A stretch of DNA of 64,000 nt, taken from positions 62,506,186-62,570,185 of the forward strand of contig CM034534.1 in the NCBI GenBank assembly GCA_020002185.1, read 5' to 3'. A program made the translations under genes and the position numbers. Within the stretch, counting starts at the first letter, position 1, and each line of letters opens with the position of its first letter. Positions 1 through 10,069 of the stretch are shown here, one piece after another. This DNA is from Paraescarpia echinospica. Lineage: Eukaryota; Annelida; Polychaeta; Sabellida; Siboglinidae. The notes beneath the pieces are model-generated. The model was not told the origin of the DNA. It saw nothing but the letters and a program-made list of their open reading frames with translations, and did not search any database.

Positions 1-598
1 NNNNNNNNNNNNNNNNNNNNNNNNNNNNNNNNNNNNNNNNNNNNNNNNNNNNNNNNNNNNNNNNNNNNNNNNNNNNNNNNNNNNNNNNNNNNNNNNNNNN
101 NNNNNNNNNNNNNNNNNNNNNNNNNNNNNNNNNNNNNNNNNNNNNNNNNNNNNNNNNNNNNNNNNNNNNNNNNNNNNNNNNNNNNNNNNNNNNNNNNNNN
201 NNNNNNNNNNNNNNNNNNNNNNNNNNNNNNNNNNNNNNNNNNNNNNNNNNNNNNNNNNNNNNNNNNNNNNNNNNNNNNNNNNNNNNNNNNNNNNNNNNNN
301 NNNNNNNNNNNNNNNNNNNNNNNNNNNNNNNNNNNNNNNNNNNNNNNNNNNNNNNNNNNNNNNNNNNNNNNNNNNNNNNNNNNNNNNNNNNNNNNNNNNN
401 NNNNNNNNNNNNNNNNNNNNNNNNNNNNNNNNNNNNNNNNNNNNNNNNNNNNNNNNNNNNNNNNNNNNNNNNNNNNNNNNNNNNNNNNNNNNNNNNNNNN
501 NNNNNNNNNNNNNNNNNNNNNNNNNNNNNNNNNNNNNNNNNNNNNNNNNNNNNNNNNNNNNNNNNNNNNNNNNNNNNNNNNNNNNNNNNNNNNNNNNN
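1..598. other. Assembly gap (N)
   Basis: Unbroken run of N up to base 598. It abuts a TG/TA microsatellite, the likely reason assembly stopped here. Confidence 0.99.
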
Positions 599-676
<78 letters not shown>

Positions 677-702
677 ACATGTATATATATATATATATAT
701 AT
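599..702. repeat. (TG)n/(TA)n microsatellite
   Basis: An interrupted TG run followed by a short TA run. A cysteine-valine frame through it is a by-product of the dinucleotide repeat, not a gene. Confidence 0.95.
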
Positions 703-1310
703 AGTATTTATCCGTATAAATAATAATTATCAAAAAGTGGATTATCAGACTGTTCTTGCACTACAGCGTGATAAGAAATTGTGTAAAATTCTAACACTGT
801 TGTTATATGTATTACCACAGTATTACCTTTCAAACTACGTTTTTTAATTTACACCAACAAACTTGTGGTGTTGATGGTACCACAGTGAGAGTGGAATTGA
901 AGAAATGTTTGTGTTTAAACATTATCCCTACCACATACGCATCTTTTCGAACTGGCAACGTGACCATCATCAGTAAGATTATTATTAATTATATGTCCCA
1001 GATATTGGCATTTAATAGTGTGAGGTAACGGACTATTGTTGAGAGTTACAGGATGAATATTTGTTCTTGTTATTGCCATAACCATACGACAGGACATGTT
1101 GGCATTATGTGTTTTGTTGATCATATCTCCAACGCCTTGGCACAACAACCTGCTATTTTCTCAACACATAAATATTAGGTGAAACAGTATACAGGTTATC
1201 CGCATACATCATGTGGTTCATTATGGTGCGTGCATAAAGACAGCCAATGTAAATTAGGCCATCTCAAAATAATGCGTGATTTTTCATAACAATTATCTTA
1301 ACAAATGAGG
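703..1310. other. No recognisable feature
   Basis: AT-rich sequence with only short chance open frames on both strands. No motif or repeat recognised. Confidence 0.6.
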
Positions 1311-1670
1311 GTAAGTAAGTAAGTAAGTAAGTAAGTAACTTTATTTACAACGTAACAACGTAACGTACGGTTAGCATATACATGTCATAGAAATTAAAAT
1401 GTGTTACATTGTTCTTTAACAAGAAGGTTGCATTGTTTTGTTATTCTTATACTTTTGTGTAGAGTCTTCTTGATCGCAAAATTTGTAAATGACTTGGGTA
1501 ATAAATCATGTTTAAAGTCAAACATAAATAGTGATACCTATAGTTTATATACATCTGACATTTTTTATATTTTGTCATACTTAAATAAAGGATCAGTGTG
1601 ACTCCTATATCCCTTTTTATTAATTATTCTTAAAGCACGTTTTTGTAATTTGTTTATTTTCTTTATAGAT
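1311..1670 (-). mobile_element. LINE 3' end (RT C-terminal tail)
   Basis: On the minus strand, bases about 1670-1580 encode LQKRALRII followed by HTDPLF, the signature just after the reverse transcriptase domain in many LINEs of the jockey/CR1 superfamily (Crack/Daphne-like by impression). Reading on, the copy ends in an AATAAAG-like stretch and a short TTAC tandem tail at 1311-1339, a normal way for such elements to terminate. Closely similar 3' sequence recurs near 8.45 kb and 27.55 kb. The copy is 5'-truncated and interrupted; no intact frame remains. Confidence 0.7.
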
Positions 1671-1676
1671 ATATAT

Positions 1677-1679
1677 ATT

Positions 1680-1731
<52 letters not shown>

Positions 1732-1760
1732 TATATATATATATATATAGATAGATAGAT
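1677..1760. repeat. (GATA)n/(TA)n microsatellite
   Basis: About twelve GATA units, then TA repeats and a few more GATA units. It lies beside the LINE tail and produces artefactual Ser-Ile-Tyr frames on the minus strand. Confidence 0.95.
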
Positions 1761-2179
1761 GTATTTATTTTCCCAATATTGTACAATACAAAGTAGTAAT
1801 ACTATTAAAACGTACATGTAAACCTATAATGTAATTATGTAACGTAAAAGTTATTTAGATTATGTTTGTACAATATTTGGTGTATGAGACACCTATTAAG
1901 ACTAATAAATAGTCACTATCATAGGGGCCACCTTGGGGTTTGGTAATTGTCTATCTTTTATAGAATTCGTAAGTTATTGTATTCCATCGACGCACCATTG
2001 CCCAAATCTATTTAGATGCATGTATATTCATATGTGTTATTATTAATGTTTGCTTCTTCACGCGTGTAATAAGTAATGAATATGAGGGTACAATGTAATA
2101 TGTTTATGGTTGTACGTGTTACTTGGATGGCTTTTTATTCATGATTATGTGTGCATGTGTAGCAATTTACGACCCAGAA

Positions 2180-2530
2180 AGTTCTGTCCACCGTTACTTA
2201 GTTTATCGATTAATCCTTCCTATATTTCATAATTGTTTAAATTTAAGATTACTTCGTATGTATATTTTGTATCAACGTATGTGATTAGTCCTCCTTTATT
2301 ACTGAACGTTTTCCCTTGAGTAATGCAGTTGTATCCATCCAATTGTATAGTTGCTGGGTTATCATTTTCCCATAACCAGCTTTCCTGTAAGCACATGATA
2401 CTGAATTTAAAGATTTCGCTGGTTAATTCTTTGACGAATGCTTCTATTTCATAAAATTTTGCGTTTATCGATTGTGTGTTGGAACTTAATACACTGAATT
2501 TGCATTTTGTTTGCTGGATTTAAAAATGAA
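2180..2530 (-). mobile_element. LINE fragment: AP endonuclease domain
   Basis: The minus strand reads, with small disruptions, CLQESWLW (the LQEtW motif of LINE apurinic endonucleases) around 2385-2365, then GYNCITQGK and KGGLITYV, the beta-strand block that follows in these enzymes. This half-domain nicks target DNA in an intact element; here it is an isolated fragment. It could belong to the same family as the RT tail at 1.6 kb, but the segment between them (1790-2180) looks like untranslated LINE sequence, so the region may be a composite of two insertions. Confidence 0.7.
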
Positions 2531-2935
2531 TCTGAGTCGAAACATGACGACCTACGCAAATTATTTAATGAATTACTATCATTTATGTATAATATGTTGT
2601 TTAGCGATTGATAATGACAACCACCCAAATGTGTTAAAAAAAACTTCATCTAATGGTGTCGTTTCTATGTCGCTTGTTTGTGCAAATTATGCAGTGTAAA
2701 CGCGTATTTTTTATGATTCAGATGTATGGAATTTATAGGCAATTGATTGCATGTACGTTTATGTATGGCAGTATTTTGTTCTTGTTCGTAACGTACAAAG
2801 TTGATGAGGTGTATGGTGCGTCAATGGAGGTATGGTTAGACCTAGCTATATAGTAATGCTTGGGGTGGTATAACGTCAAAAACAGAAACCGATATATGAA
2901 TATGATATATAATATCATAATAAGAACTTACATTG
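2531..2935. other. No recognisable feature
   Basis: AT-rich spacer between a minus-strand endonuclease fragment and a plus-strand CR1 copy. Only short unsupported open frames. Confidence 0.5.
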
Positions 2936-3648
2936 TCTGCAAGCTAAGCATATACGAACATATATACAACATTTATAAAGAAGCACTAAACCAAGCTACA
3001 GCTGAAATTAGAAATTCAAAGAGAAGCTATGAACATAAATTAGCTTGTAATATAAAACATGACAGCAAGAGTTGTTATGCATATGTTCGAAGCAAACAGA
3101 AGGTTCAGGATAAGGTCGGTCCTCTAGTAGACAGTGCTGGAAATATAATATCAGAAGGATTCTTAATGGTAGAAGACCTGAATGAGTATTTTAGTTCAGT
3201 GTTTACCAGAGAAGACATTAGTTCACTGCCAGTACCAGAGGCTAAGGGGGCAGAATCAGACTATTTAAGACAGTTAATTGTAACCCCAGAAATGGTAGCT
3301 AAGAAAATAAGGGCTACGAAGAATAATAAATCACCTGGAGTGGATGGTATTCCACCCAAACTTCTATTGGAAATTGTAGAACAAATTAGCATACCGCTTG
3401 CAACAGTTTTCAACTTGTCATTAGAATAGGGAGTGGTTCCATTAGAATGGAAAGAAGCACTCCCTATTCTAATGACAAGTTTAAAACTGTTGCAAGCGGT
3501 ATGCTAACATTATACCGTTATTTAAAAAAAGTTCGAGAAACAAGTCAAATAATTATAGACCAGTTAGTTTAACATCGGTGATTTGTAAATTATTAGAAAG
3601 ACTAATTAAAGATCACATGGTGAATTTTCTTGTTAAACATAACTTGTT
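2936..3648 (+). mobile_element. CR1-like LINE, internal fragment (linker and RT N-terminus)
   Basis: The frame from about 2957 to 3429 encodes the endonuclease-RT linker and the first RT blocks (KSPGVDGIPPKLL, then IPLATVFNLSLE). A stop follows, but the family sequence resumes after an inverted duplication: FKK near 3520, then NNYRPVSLTSVICKLLERL to about 3648. Protein-level identity to the minus-strand copies at 30.6-32.7 kb and 39.9-43.8 kb is very high, so this is the same family in the opposite orientation. Both ends are truncated; the right end abuts gypsy gag sequence at 3650. Confidence 0.9.
3387..3506. repeat. Foldback: 49-bp inverted duplication inside the CR1 copy
   Basis: Bases 3387-3435 are repeated almost perfectly in reverse complement at 3458-3506, with a 22-base loop. 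One mismatch is visible. The left arm carries the RT codons for IPLATVFNLSLE. Intact family copies lack the second arm, so this is a local rearrangement and not part of the element. Confidence 0.9.
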
Positions 3649-3689
3649 TATGCCCTCGTGACTTAACCTAGTTAATTAGGGAACTTGCT

Positions 3690-4416
3690 CCCGATTTGGA
3701 ATAAAGAAGGCCAAATTCCCCGAGTTTAGGGAAGCAGAAGATAGTATAGATGATTATTTGACTCGTTTTGAACGACACGCGGAAAACGCGGGATGGTGTA
3801 TAGGGGATTATGCCTTAGGACTAAGCAGTCTTCTAACGGGTCGAGCATTGGAAGTGTATTCCCGTCTCCCTTTGGAGAACATGCAGTATTATACCTTGCA
3901 TTATTATAACTTAAGCAGGCCCTCTTAGCTAGATTTCTGTTAACCGCCGAGGACCACAGGCGAAAGTTCTATGAGAGAAAACAAGGTGTAGATGAGACCG
4001 CAGCACGGCACCTAGGTAGATTAGATCATAATTTGAGCCAGTGGATCCATGTAGCGGATATTGTAAAGACCTATGGGGAGATAAAGGAGCTAATTTTGCG
4101 CGAGCAATTTTTGCATTCATGCCCTCGTGACTTAACCTAGTTCATTAGGGAACGTTCTCCCTCGAACATGGATATCGTGAAAGAACTCGTAGGCGTATAT
4201 GCTGCGTCTCGTTCGGCCGCGGGAATTAAAGAGATCCCTACTAGGAATGATAGGCAGGATAGCTCCCATCCTAAACTTGCTGTGAAGGAAAAGTCGTCGT
4301 TTCGCCCCGATAGAAACTCTGGATATAGGAAACTCAATGTTCCGTCCCCCGTGACCCTATGTAACGGGATTGTAATTAGGAGAGAGAGATTTAGTTCATC
4401 CAGATCAGTTTACTGA
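3690..4416 (+). pseudogene. Gypsy gag remnant
   Basis: With frameshifts and stops the segment reads as a retrotransposon gag/SCAN-like capsid: FPEFREAEDSIDDYLTRFER near 3715, a leucine-rich middle, then the block EQFLHSCPRDL near 4103-4135 followed by a conserved IRERSP-like step and a charged tail. Gag would form the particle that packages element RNA. A 35-base piece of the CPRDL block also occurs at 3650-3685, upstream of its proper place, which marks a rearrangement at the 5' edge. No CCHC zinc knuckle is obvious. Confidence 0.75.
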
Positions 4417-4435
4417 TCAGAAGGAGATCTTTGTT

Positions 4436-4675
4436 ATGCTAGTCCGTTCGACCATACCAGAACCAGAAGCTCGGTGCTGTATAGAGTCACCGGTGTTTTC
4501 CGGTGAAACCGAGGTACTCTGTGTTGACAATCCCATTTGCGATGTGATCATTGGAAATGTGATAGGAGTACATCCCAGTATCCATGGACAAATGGAGGTA
4601 TGCGCTGGCCAAACGGATCCAGTGATAATTGTCGATGTACCCAGCAAGATCTCCAAGGTAAAGACGGCAGCTTAG
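4436..4675 (+). pseudogene. Gypsy protease-region remnant
   Basis: An open frame of 79 codons with CDVIIGNVIGV, matching the stretch after the flap in retroelement aspartic proteases (DVIIGND-like). The catalytic D-T/S-G triad is not visible, so the N-terminal half is lost or frameshifted. The position between gag and integrase fits the protease of a gag-pro-pol polyprotein. Identification rests on context plus one motif. Confidence 0.5.
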
Positions 4676-4959
4676 ATTGTCCCTAAAGCGGAGGTAGTAG
4701 GTGCGGTAGAGACACGTAATCAGGCTTTACAACGAAATAAAGATCGACGCACTCTTTACGTTCCCGAAGCGGAGGCAATGAATGTTTCGACTGAGTCTTT
4801 TCGTCTGGCCATCAGGAGGATCCCACCTTCAAGGCATGTTTTGCCAAAGTTAAATGTCCTCGAGATGAAAACTCAAGATCGAGTTACTACTTCATGAAGG
4901 GGTTACACAGACATTTGCAGCGTCGTGAGGAACAGGAAGAGTGGAACCAGCTAGTAGTC

Positions 4960-5809
4960 CCTACACAGTAACGAAATCATATCCTTCGCTTAGGTCACAA
5001 AGTTATATTAGCCGGAAACGTGGGTGTCAAGAGAACATCCGATCGGATCCTTAGACATTTCTTTTGGCCAGGAATCTTTGGTGATATAACCCGGTTTTGT
5101 CAGTAGTGCGACATTTGTCAGAGGACGGTCATAAGGGTAAAGTAAAGGTTGCCCAGGTGGAACTGATGCCATTACTAGAGGTTCCCTTCGAGAAAGTAGC
5201 TATCGACCTGAAAGGCTCGTTTTCTCACCCGACGGAAAAAACACCGTAGATGGCTATTAACGTTGGTTGACTGCGCCACACGAAATCCGGAGGCAGTACC
5301 CTAACTTCCACCACGACGGGAGCAGTAGCATAGGCATTGCTGTCGATACCCTTATGTGTAGATTTCCCTCGTGAAATCCTAAGTGACAACGGGCCGCAAC
5401 TTGAGTCTGGGGTAATGAAAGAAATAGCCCGCCTCATGTCAGTGCATCAAGTGCATTCAATCCCGTATCAATACTCTAGCCACATTCGTGTGGCTAATAC
5501 AGGGTTCTGAGCAGTACATAAAAGAAGAAGGTTAACGGTCTAGTTGAAAGATTATGTGTGCTTTATCTGGGAAATCGTATCGAGGATTCTTGTGAGATGG
5601 CCAGGGACCACTTACCATCATCCCAGTTCCGATATAAGAGACATTTGGATAAGAAGTCAAAAGTACGAACCATTGAAGTAGGACACCAAGTGCTGGTTCT
5701 ACTACCGACTGATCACAACAAGCTGCTGATGCAGTGGAAAGGTCCTTACGAACTAACTAAGAAGACAGAGGTCAACAACTTTCAGATCCGATTGGGAAAC
5801 AACCTATGA
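4960..5809 (+). pseudogene. Gypsy integrase remnant (upstream of RT)
   Basis: Three integrase parts are visible in order. The N-terminal zinc-binding region near 4980-5120 has HILRLGHK, GVKRTSDRILRHFFWPGIF and a C-x2-C in CDICQ. The core has PFEKVAIDL (first Asp, about 5188), SDNGPQLESGVM (second Asp, about 5385) and NGLVER (about 5530, catalytic Glu). The C-terminal GPY/F-type module is at 5690-5760 (MQWKGPYEL). Stops and frameshifts separate the pieces. In an active element this enzyme inserts the cDNA. Its place before RT is the main structural peculiarity of this element. Confidence 0.85.
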
Positions 5810-6099
5810 CTATTTCATGTGAACATGTAAAAGGTATACGTGGCCAGGACTGAGAGATTGGGACCAGTACATCGAACCGTTGCTCTCCCTTTACTAGAGA
5901 GTATACAATTATTTAATGTTCTTCCCTTGTTGTGCTCATTATGTTATAATGTATGATCTGTCTTAATTTGATTTGTATTGTATGCATTGTCATGAATTAC
6001 AATCAATTTTATTTTATTTGATGACCCGTCTCTGGAAGTCCAACCCCTGCTGGAAAAAGGGCAGAGGATCATCAAGATGTGTCGCTAACACCATAACTT

Positions 6100-7440
6100 A
6101 CTCAGTCGCAAATATGTCAGATACGTAACTTGATTGATGAATTTGATGATATATTCACATACAAGCCCCGGTATACTAGCTTAGTAGAACAGTCCATTAA
6201 GTTGGACACTACAAAAAACCCATTCGGGTGAAACGCTATCCGATACCCTACGCTAAGGTGTCCGATGTAGTTCCAGAAGTCGATAAGATGTTGCAGCTCC
6301 GGGTGATTGAGCCTTCCAAATCACTATATCGTCCCCCCTCCTGTTGGTTCGAAAGAAAGATGAGACAAATCGCCCCGTGGTTGTCTTCCACAAATTTAAT
6401 TGTGACACCACTTCCGATGCTGATCCCATGCCTCACCCAGAAGAGATATTTGCGTCTCTCACTAAGGACTGCATCTTCATTAAGCTAAACAGAAAACGGT
6501 ACTGGCAAATAATAATCAACGCCGAAGATAGGGAGAAGGCGGCATTTTCAACCCCTTCGGGGCTGTTTCAATTCAAGCATATGCCCTTTGGGTTAGTCAA
6601 TGCAGGCGCGACGTATGGTCGAATGAGGAGGAGGCTACTTTTGGGCATTAAGGGGGTAGATGATAATGTAGATTACATCGTGATCCATACCCAGACCTGG
6701 ACAGGTCACCTGATCGCAATCTGCGAGGTGTTCATTCGACTCCGAGAGGCAGGAATCACGGTCAAACCGTCGAAGCATTGCTTTGGGTACCCTAAGATTT
6801 ACTTTGTGGGTCACCAGATAGGGGAAGGCCAACTCATGACGAAAGAAGATAAAGTTGAACGAATAAGGGATGCTTCCATACCGCGAACCGTCACCCAGGT
6901 TCGTCCCTTTCTTGGTCTGACAGGGTATTATCGTAAATGCATACCCAATTACGAAACGGTAGCTGCCCCTTTGATCAATCTTACCAAGAAAGGTCAGTCC
7001 ACCCGAATAATCTGGTCACCTGACGCTGACCGCGTCTCCAAGGAGATAAAAGCCAATATGTGCAATGCTCTTATCCCGAGGCTACCCGATTTTGATCGCC
7101 CCTTTACACTTCGTACGGATGCATCCGATACAGGAGTGGGAGCTGTATTTCCCAGGTGTATGATGGACGATACTTCCCGGCAGAATGTGCTAGCAAAACG
7201 TTGTAAGCAGCTCAGATGGCCTATGCTGTTACCGAGCTATCGTGTGGGCTCGTCGAGAAGTTCACATGTTACTTGTACGGCCGATCGTTTGTATTCCAAA
7301 CGGATCATCAGCCGTTGGCCTTTCTTCCTACTCGCCGATTATCCTATCCCAGGCTAATCCGATGGGTTTTGAAACTTCCACCCCTACCGATTTAGGATAG
7401 AGGCTTTTCCAACAAAGTAAAATTTGAAGGACGTGTAAAC
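6100..7440 (+). pseudogene. Gypsy reverse transcriptase and RNase H remnant
   Basis: Starts with the pre-RT segment near 6130 (LIDEFDDIF). Continues with RT blocks: YPIPYAKVSDVVPEVDKML, then KKDETNRPVVVFHKFN, FIKLNRKRYWQI (block A, Asp replaced in this copy), FKHMPFGLVNAGATY, and VDYIVIHT at about 6670, a mutated YVDDI block. The connection domain GLTGYYRKCIPNYE is at 6915-6955. RNase H begins with FTLRTDASDTGVGAVF near 7108 and continues in another frame (FQTDHQPLAFLPTR near 7300) to about 7440. At least two frameshifts and altered catalytic positions make it inactive. Confidence 0.9.
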
Positions 7441-8419
7441 GAGTGCTCAAGCGGACAGACATAATTGATATTTAATGAATGACTTATGATAGAGTTTCAT
7501 TAAAGTATTCCGAATTTAGGGTACGGCGTGGACTGGTTGGTCCATGAGTAGGGATTACATTTTTGTATGCGACCCTCCCCTCCGGAACAAAAATTTGAAT
7601 TGAGTAATTTTATTTATTTGAGGAAGGTTTATATCCGGTTGGAAATACTTTATCCTTGTATTTTTTGAAAAGGCCATACATTCGAATGAATCCGTAGGTC
7701 AAGTACGACTAAGTTGGTGGAACGATTATGTTTACATTAAGGAGTTAATTGATGGAATTATCGCTCAGACAAATTTTTAAAGGCAGGGTTATGATAGTAT
7801 GTTGTTAATGCCATAATTGCTGCTGTTTTGCACCTTTCACTGTTGATGCAGACTATACCCTACGTTGTTATGTTGTGTGTATGTCTATGCAATATTTGGT
7901 TGCTTAGATTAACCAAACCAATAAACGATATCGGTAACGGTTGAATCTGACCGAGTTGGAGTTGGCTTTCTAGTATCGCAACATTTCAAAGTACAAGAAG
8001 GGAACGTTACAACTTCCGTACAAACACACTTGAGTGACGTTTTAACAGCGAAAAGTTGTTACAAAAGAAGTCACGTAAATGTGAGTGTGGTCAGGGTGGG
8101 GTTTTATTTACGTTGCCATTGGTTACACAATGAATTGCAGTGCCGAGGGAGTTTTAAATCACTATTTAAATTGTTGTTTGGCTTTCTAAATTTTACAGAT
8201 TTTATATCTATGAATGTAAGGATAAAAATACTTATTATTTTATATAGTTTTGATGGGAATATGCTTCTACAAGATTCAAATAAATCGATACATTACCGGA
8301 GAGCCAATAATGTACCAGCCATTCTCACCACAAATACATATTATAATTGAGTATATGCAATAGGTCAGGATACTTCCATCAAGGCATTCAAATGCCGCTG
8401 CCACAAGAGCCACCTTGAA
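7441..8419. other. Probable gypsy 3' UTR/LTR, then unassigned sequence
   Basis: No supported gene. Bases 7441-8010 follow RNase H directly and contain an AATAAA signal near 7920, so are probably untranslated gypsy and 3' LTR sequence; this is inference because no partner LTR exists. Bases 8030-8350 hold a short open frame with no recognised motif. Confidence 0.4.
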
Positions 8420-9226
8420 TAATAATTTTAGTATAATAATAATATGTTTACAAAGTAATTTAACTGGTAATACACGAACATGAACATGTCATAGAAAAGA
8501 TTATAATCAAAAGTACGTACAGTAGCTGACATATACATGTGCATATATATACGCATATAATGAGACATATAACAAAATCACAAAATATATCAACATACCT
8601 TATAATAAATTTTAGTTTATTATCGTTCACATATATAACAGTTAATAATAGTACAATCATACTGATATCTTTCAATAATGTATATTTTAACATAGGTGGA
8701 GAATCCGTGTGGATACGGTGTGTGAATATTTTATTAATAATGATATCGGGAGAATTATTGAATATCTTTGGTATGCTAAACATGATGTTTCTTTTGGAGA
8801 ATTTGTGATTTACTCTAGGGAAATAACATTTGTGCATGCTTTGGTAGCATACTGGTGGCGCTGGGTATTGAGTAACAGTAGGTTTTTTTAAAGGTAAAGT
8901 CTCTTAAAAATTGGTTCACTTTGAGCCAGGTAATCTCTAGAAATTATAATTATAAATGCCCTTTTCTGTAACTTTATAATTTTGTTATTTAGGTTACTCT
9001 GAATCCCCCATACCAAAACTTCATAATTGAGCTGGCATGCGATTAGGGAGTTATAGATTGTTCCCAGGGTGTTGATTGATAGGATATGTTTGAGACTATT
9101 CAACATAACTGACCAACCATTTAACTGGTTGACCAGTCCACTGATCCATGAGCAGACGCCCACTAGAGATGGCTGGTGCTGGACATGGGGCATGAAGAGT
9201 ATATCATGCGCACAAGAAGACGTCAT
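8420..9226 (-). mobile_element. LINE fragment: RT C-terminus and 3' region
   Basis: Minus-strand reading from 9150: SLKHILSINTLGTIYNSLI and a WG step, then IIKLQKRAFIII and SEPIFKRLYLL, the post-RT signature of jockey/CR1-superfamily LINEs. The frame continues at 8837-8690 with a C-terminal block, FSIPKIFNNSPDIII (equivalent to the usual GPKLWNSLP step). The 3' end near 8460-8500 resembles those at 1.35 kb and 27.55 kb. The copy is 5'-truncated with frameshifts. Confidence 0.75.
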
Positions 9227-10060
9227 TTAATTAATTAAAATACGTTGCCACAAGTTTGAATTTATGAATCTCACGATGACCTTCACTTGACCGTTCTTCT
9301 TCAGTTCAGCATATCTCTGCGAGACACAGCTGCCCGGATGATCCCACGATACGCTGCACTGTGACCTTTTTCAAACTTCGCTCCACAATTAGACCACCAT
9401 TTTCATAGTTACCGCCGATCAAAATATCACATTGCCAAACTGTGTGTTATTGTAATTGACCAAAAACTTGATCTAATGTACGCCTAGTTTTTACTATGTA
9501 TTTGATTTATTGAAATGTTCTAAAACTGTTAATTCACGCAAGGCACACGTAAATAAATTAAATATCACATGAATTGTTGAATGAACGAAGATATTATACA
9601 AACTAGCAAAAAACACTCATGCACCAGTTGCCCCTACCGTCTTAAAACATAATCATCTACAAGAAGTTGCTTGGCATTTAATTTCAGTCCTAGGCTTTAT
9701 GTACGAATACACCCTATCTATTGACCATTGTGCTCTTTTTGTCAGCGACGAGTATATTGATGTAAAAGGGACTATTTTTCGTTGTAGTGATGTTCTTGAT
9801 TTCCTTGAGGCTCATGTTGAAACGTCTAGTTCACGTTCCTCGAAATTATTGTAGGTGTTGGATTAGCGTTGTTCATTATATATGGTCCAAACCGTGTAAC
9901 CAGGTTTAATATTAAGTACATTTTAGTACATAATCGTTGATAATACACTGATTGTCGTATTAACAGCAAATCAATGATAGGGCATATGCGCCATGTAAAA
10001 ACAAATGTCAAAACAACATGGTGAAGAGTATTTGCTTAAACAGTAGGCTTATGGTGTATG
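9227..10060. other. No recognisable feature
   Basis: Unique-looking AT-rich sequence between two LINE copies on opposite strands. No coding or repeat signal recognised. Confidence 0.5.
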
Positions 10061-10069
10061 TGGTGTCAG

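Larger units (their letters stand above)
3650..8010 (+). mobile_element. Gmr1-like Ty3/gypsy retrotransposon, degenerate
   Basis: Domain order on the plus strand is gag (3.69-4.42 kb), protease (4.44-4.68), integrase with HHCC finger, core and C-terminal module (4.96-5.81), then reverse transcriptase and RNase H (6.1-7.44). Canonical gypsy elements have integrase last; integrase before RT is the arrangement described for Gmr1-like elements of marine animals. Every domain carries stops or frameshifts. A polyadenylation-like AATAAA near 7920 suggests that 7.5-8.0 kb includes 3' LTR sequence, but no 5' LTR is visible because the left end is cut at the CR1 junction. Two overlapping truncated gypsy copies could mimic this order. 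Confidence 0.75.
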
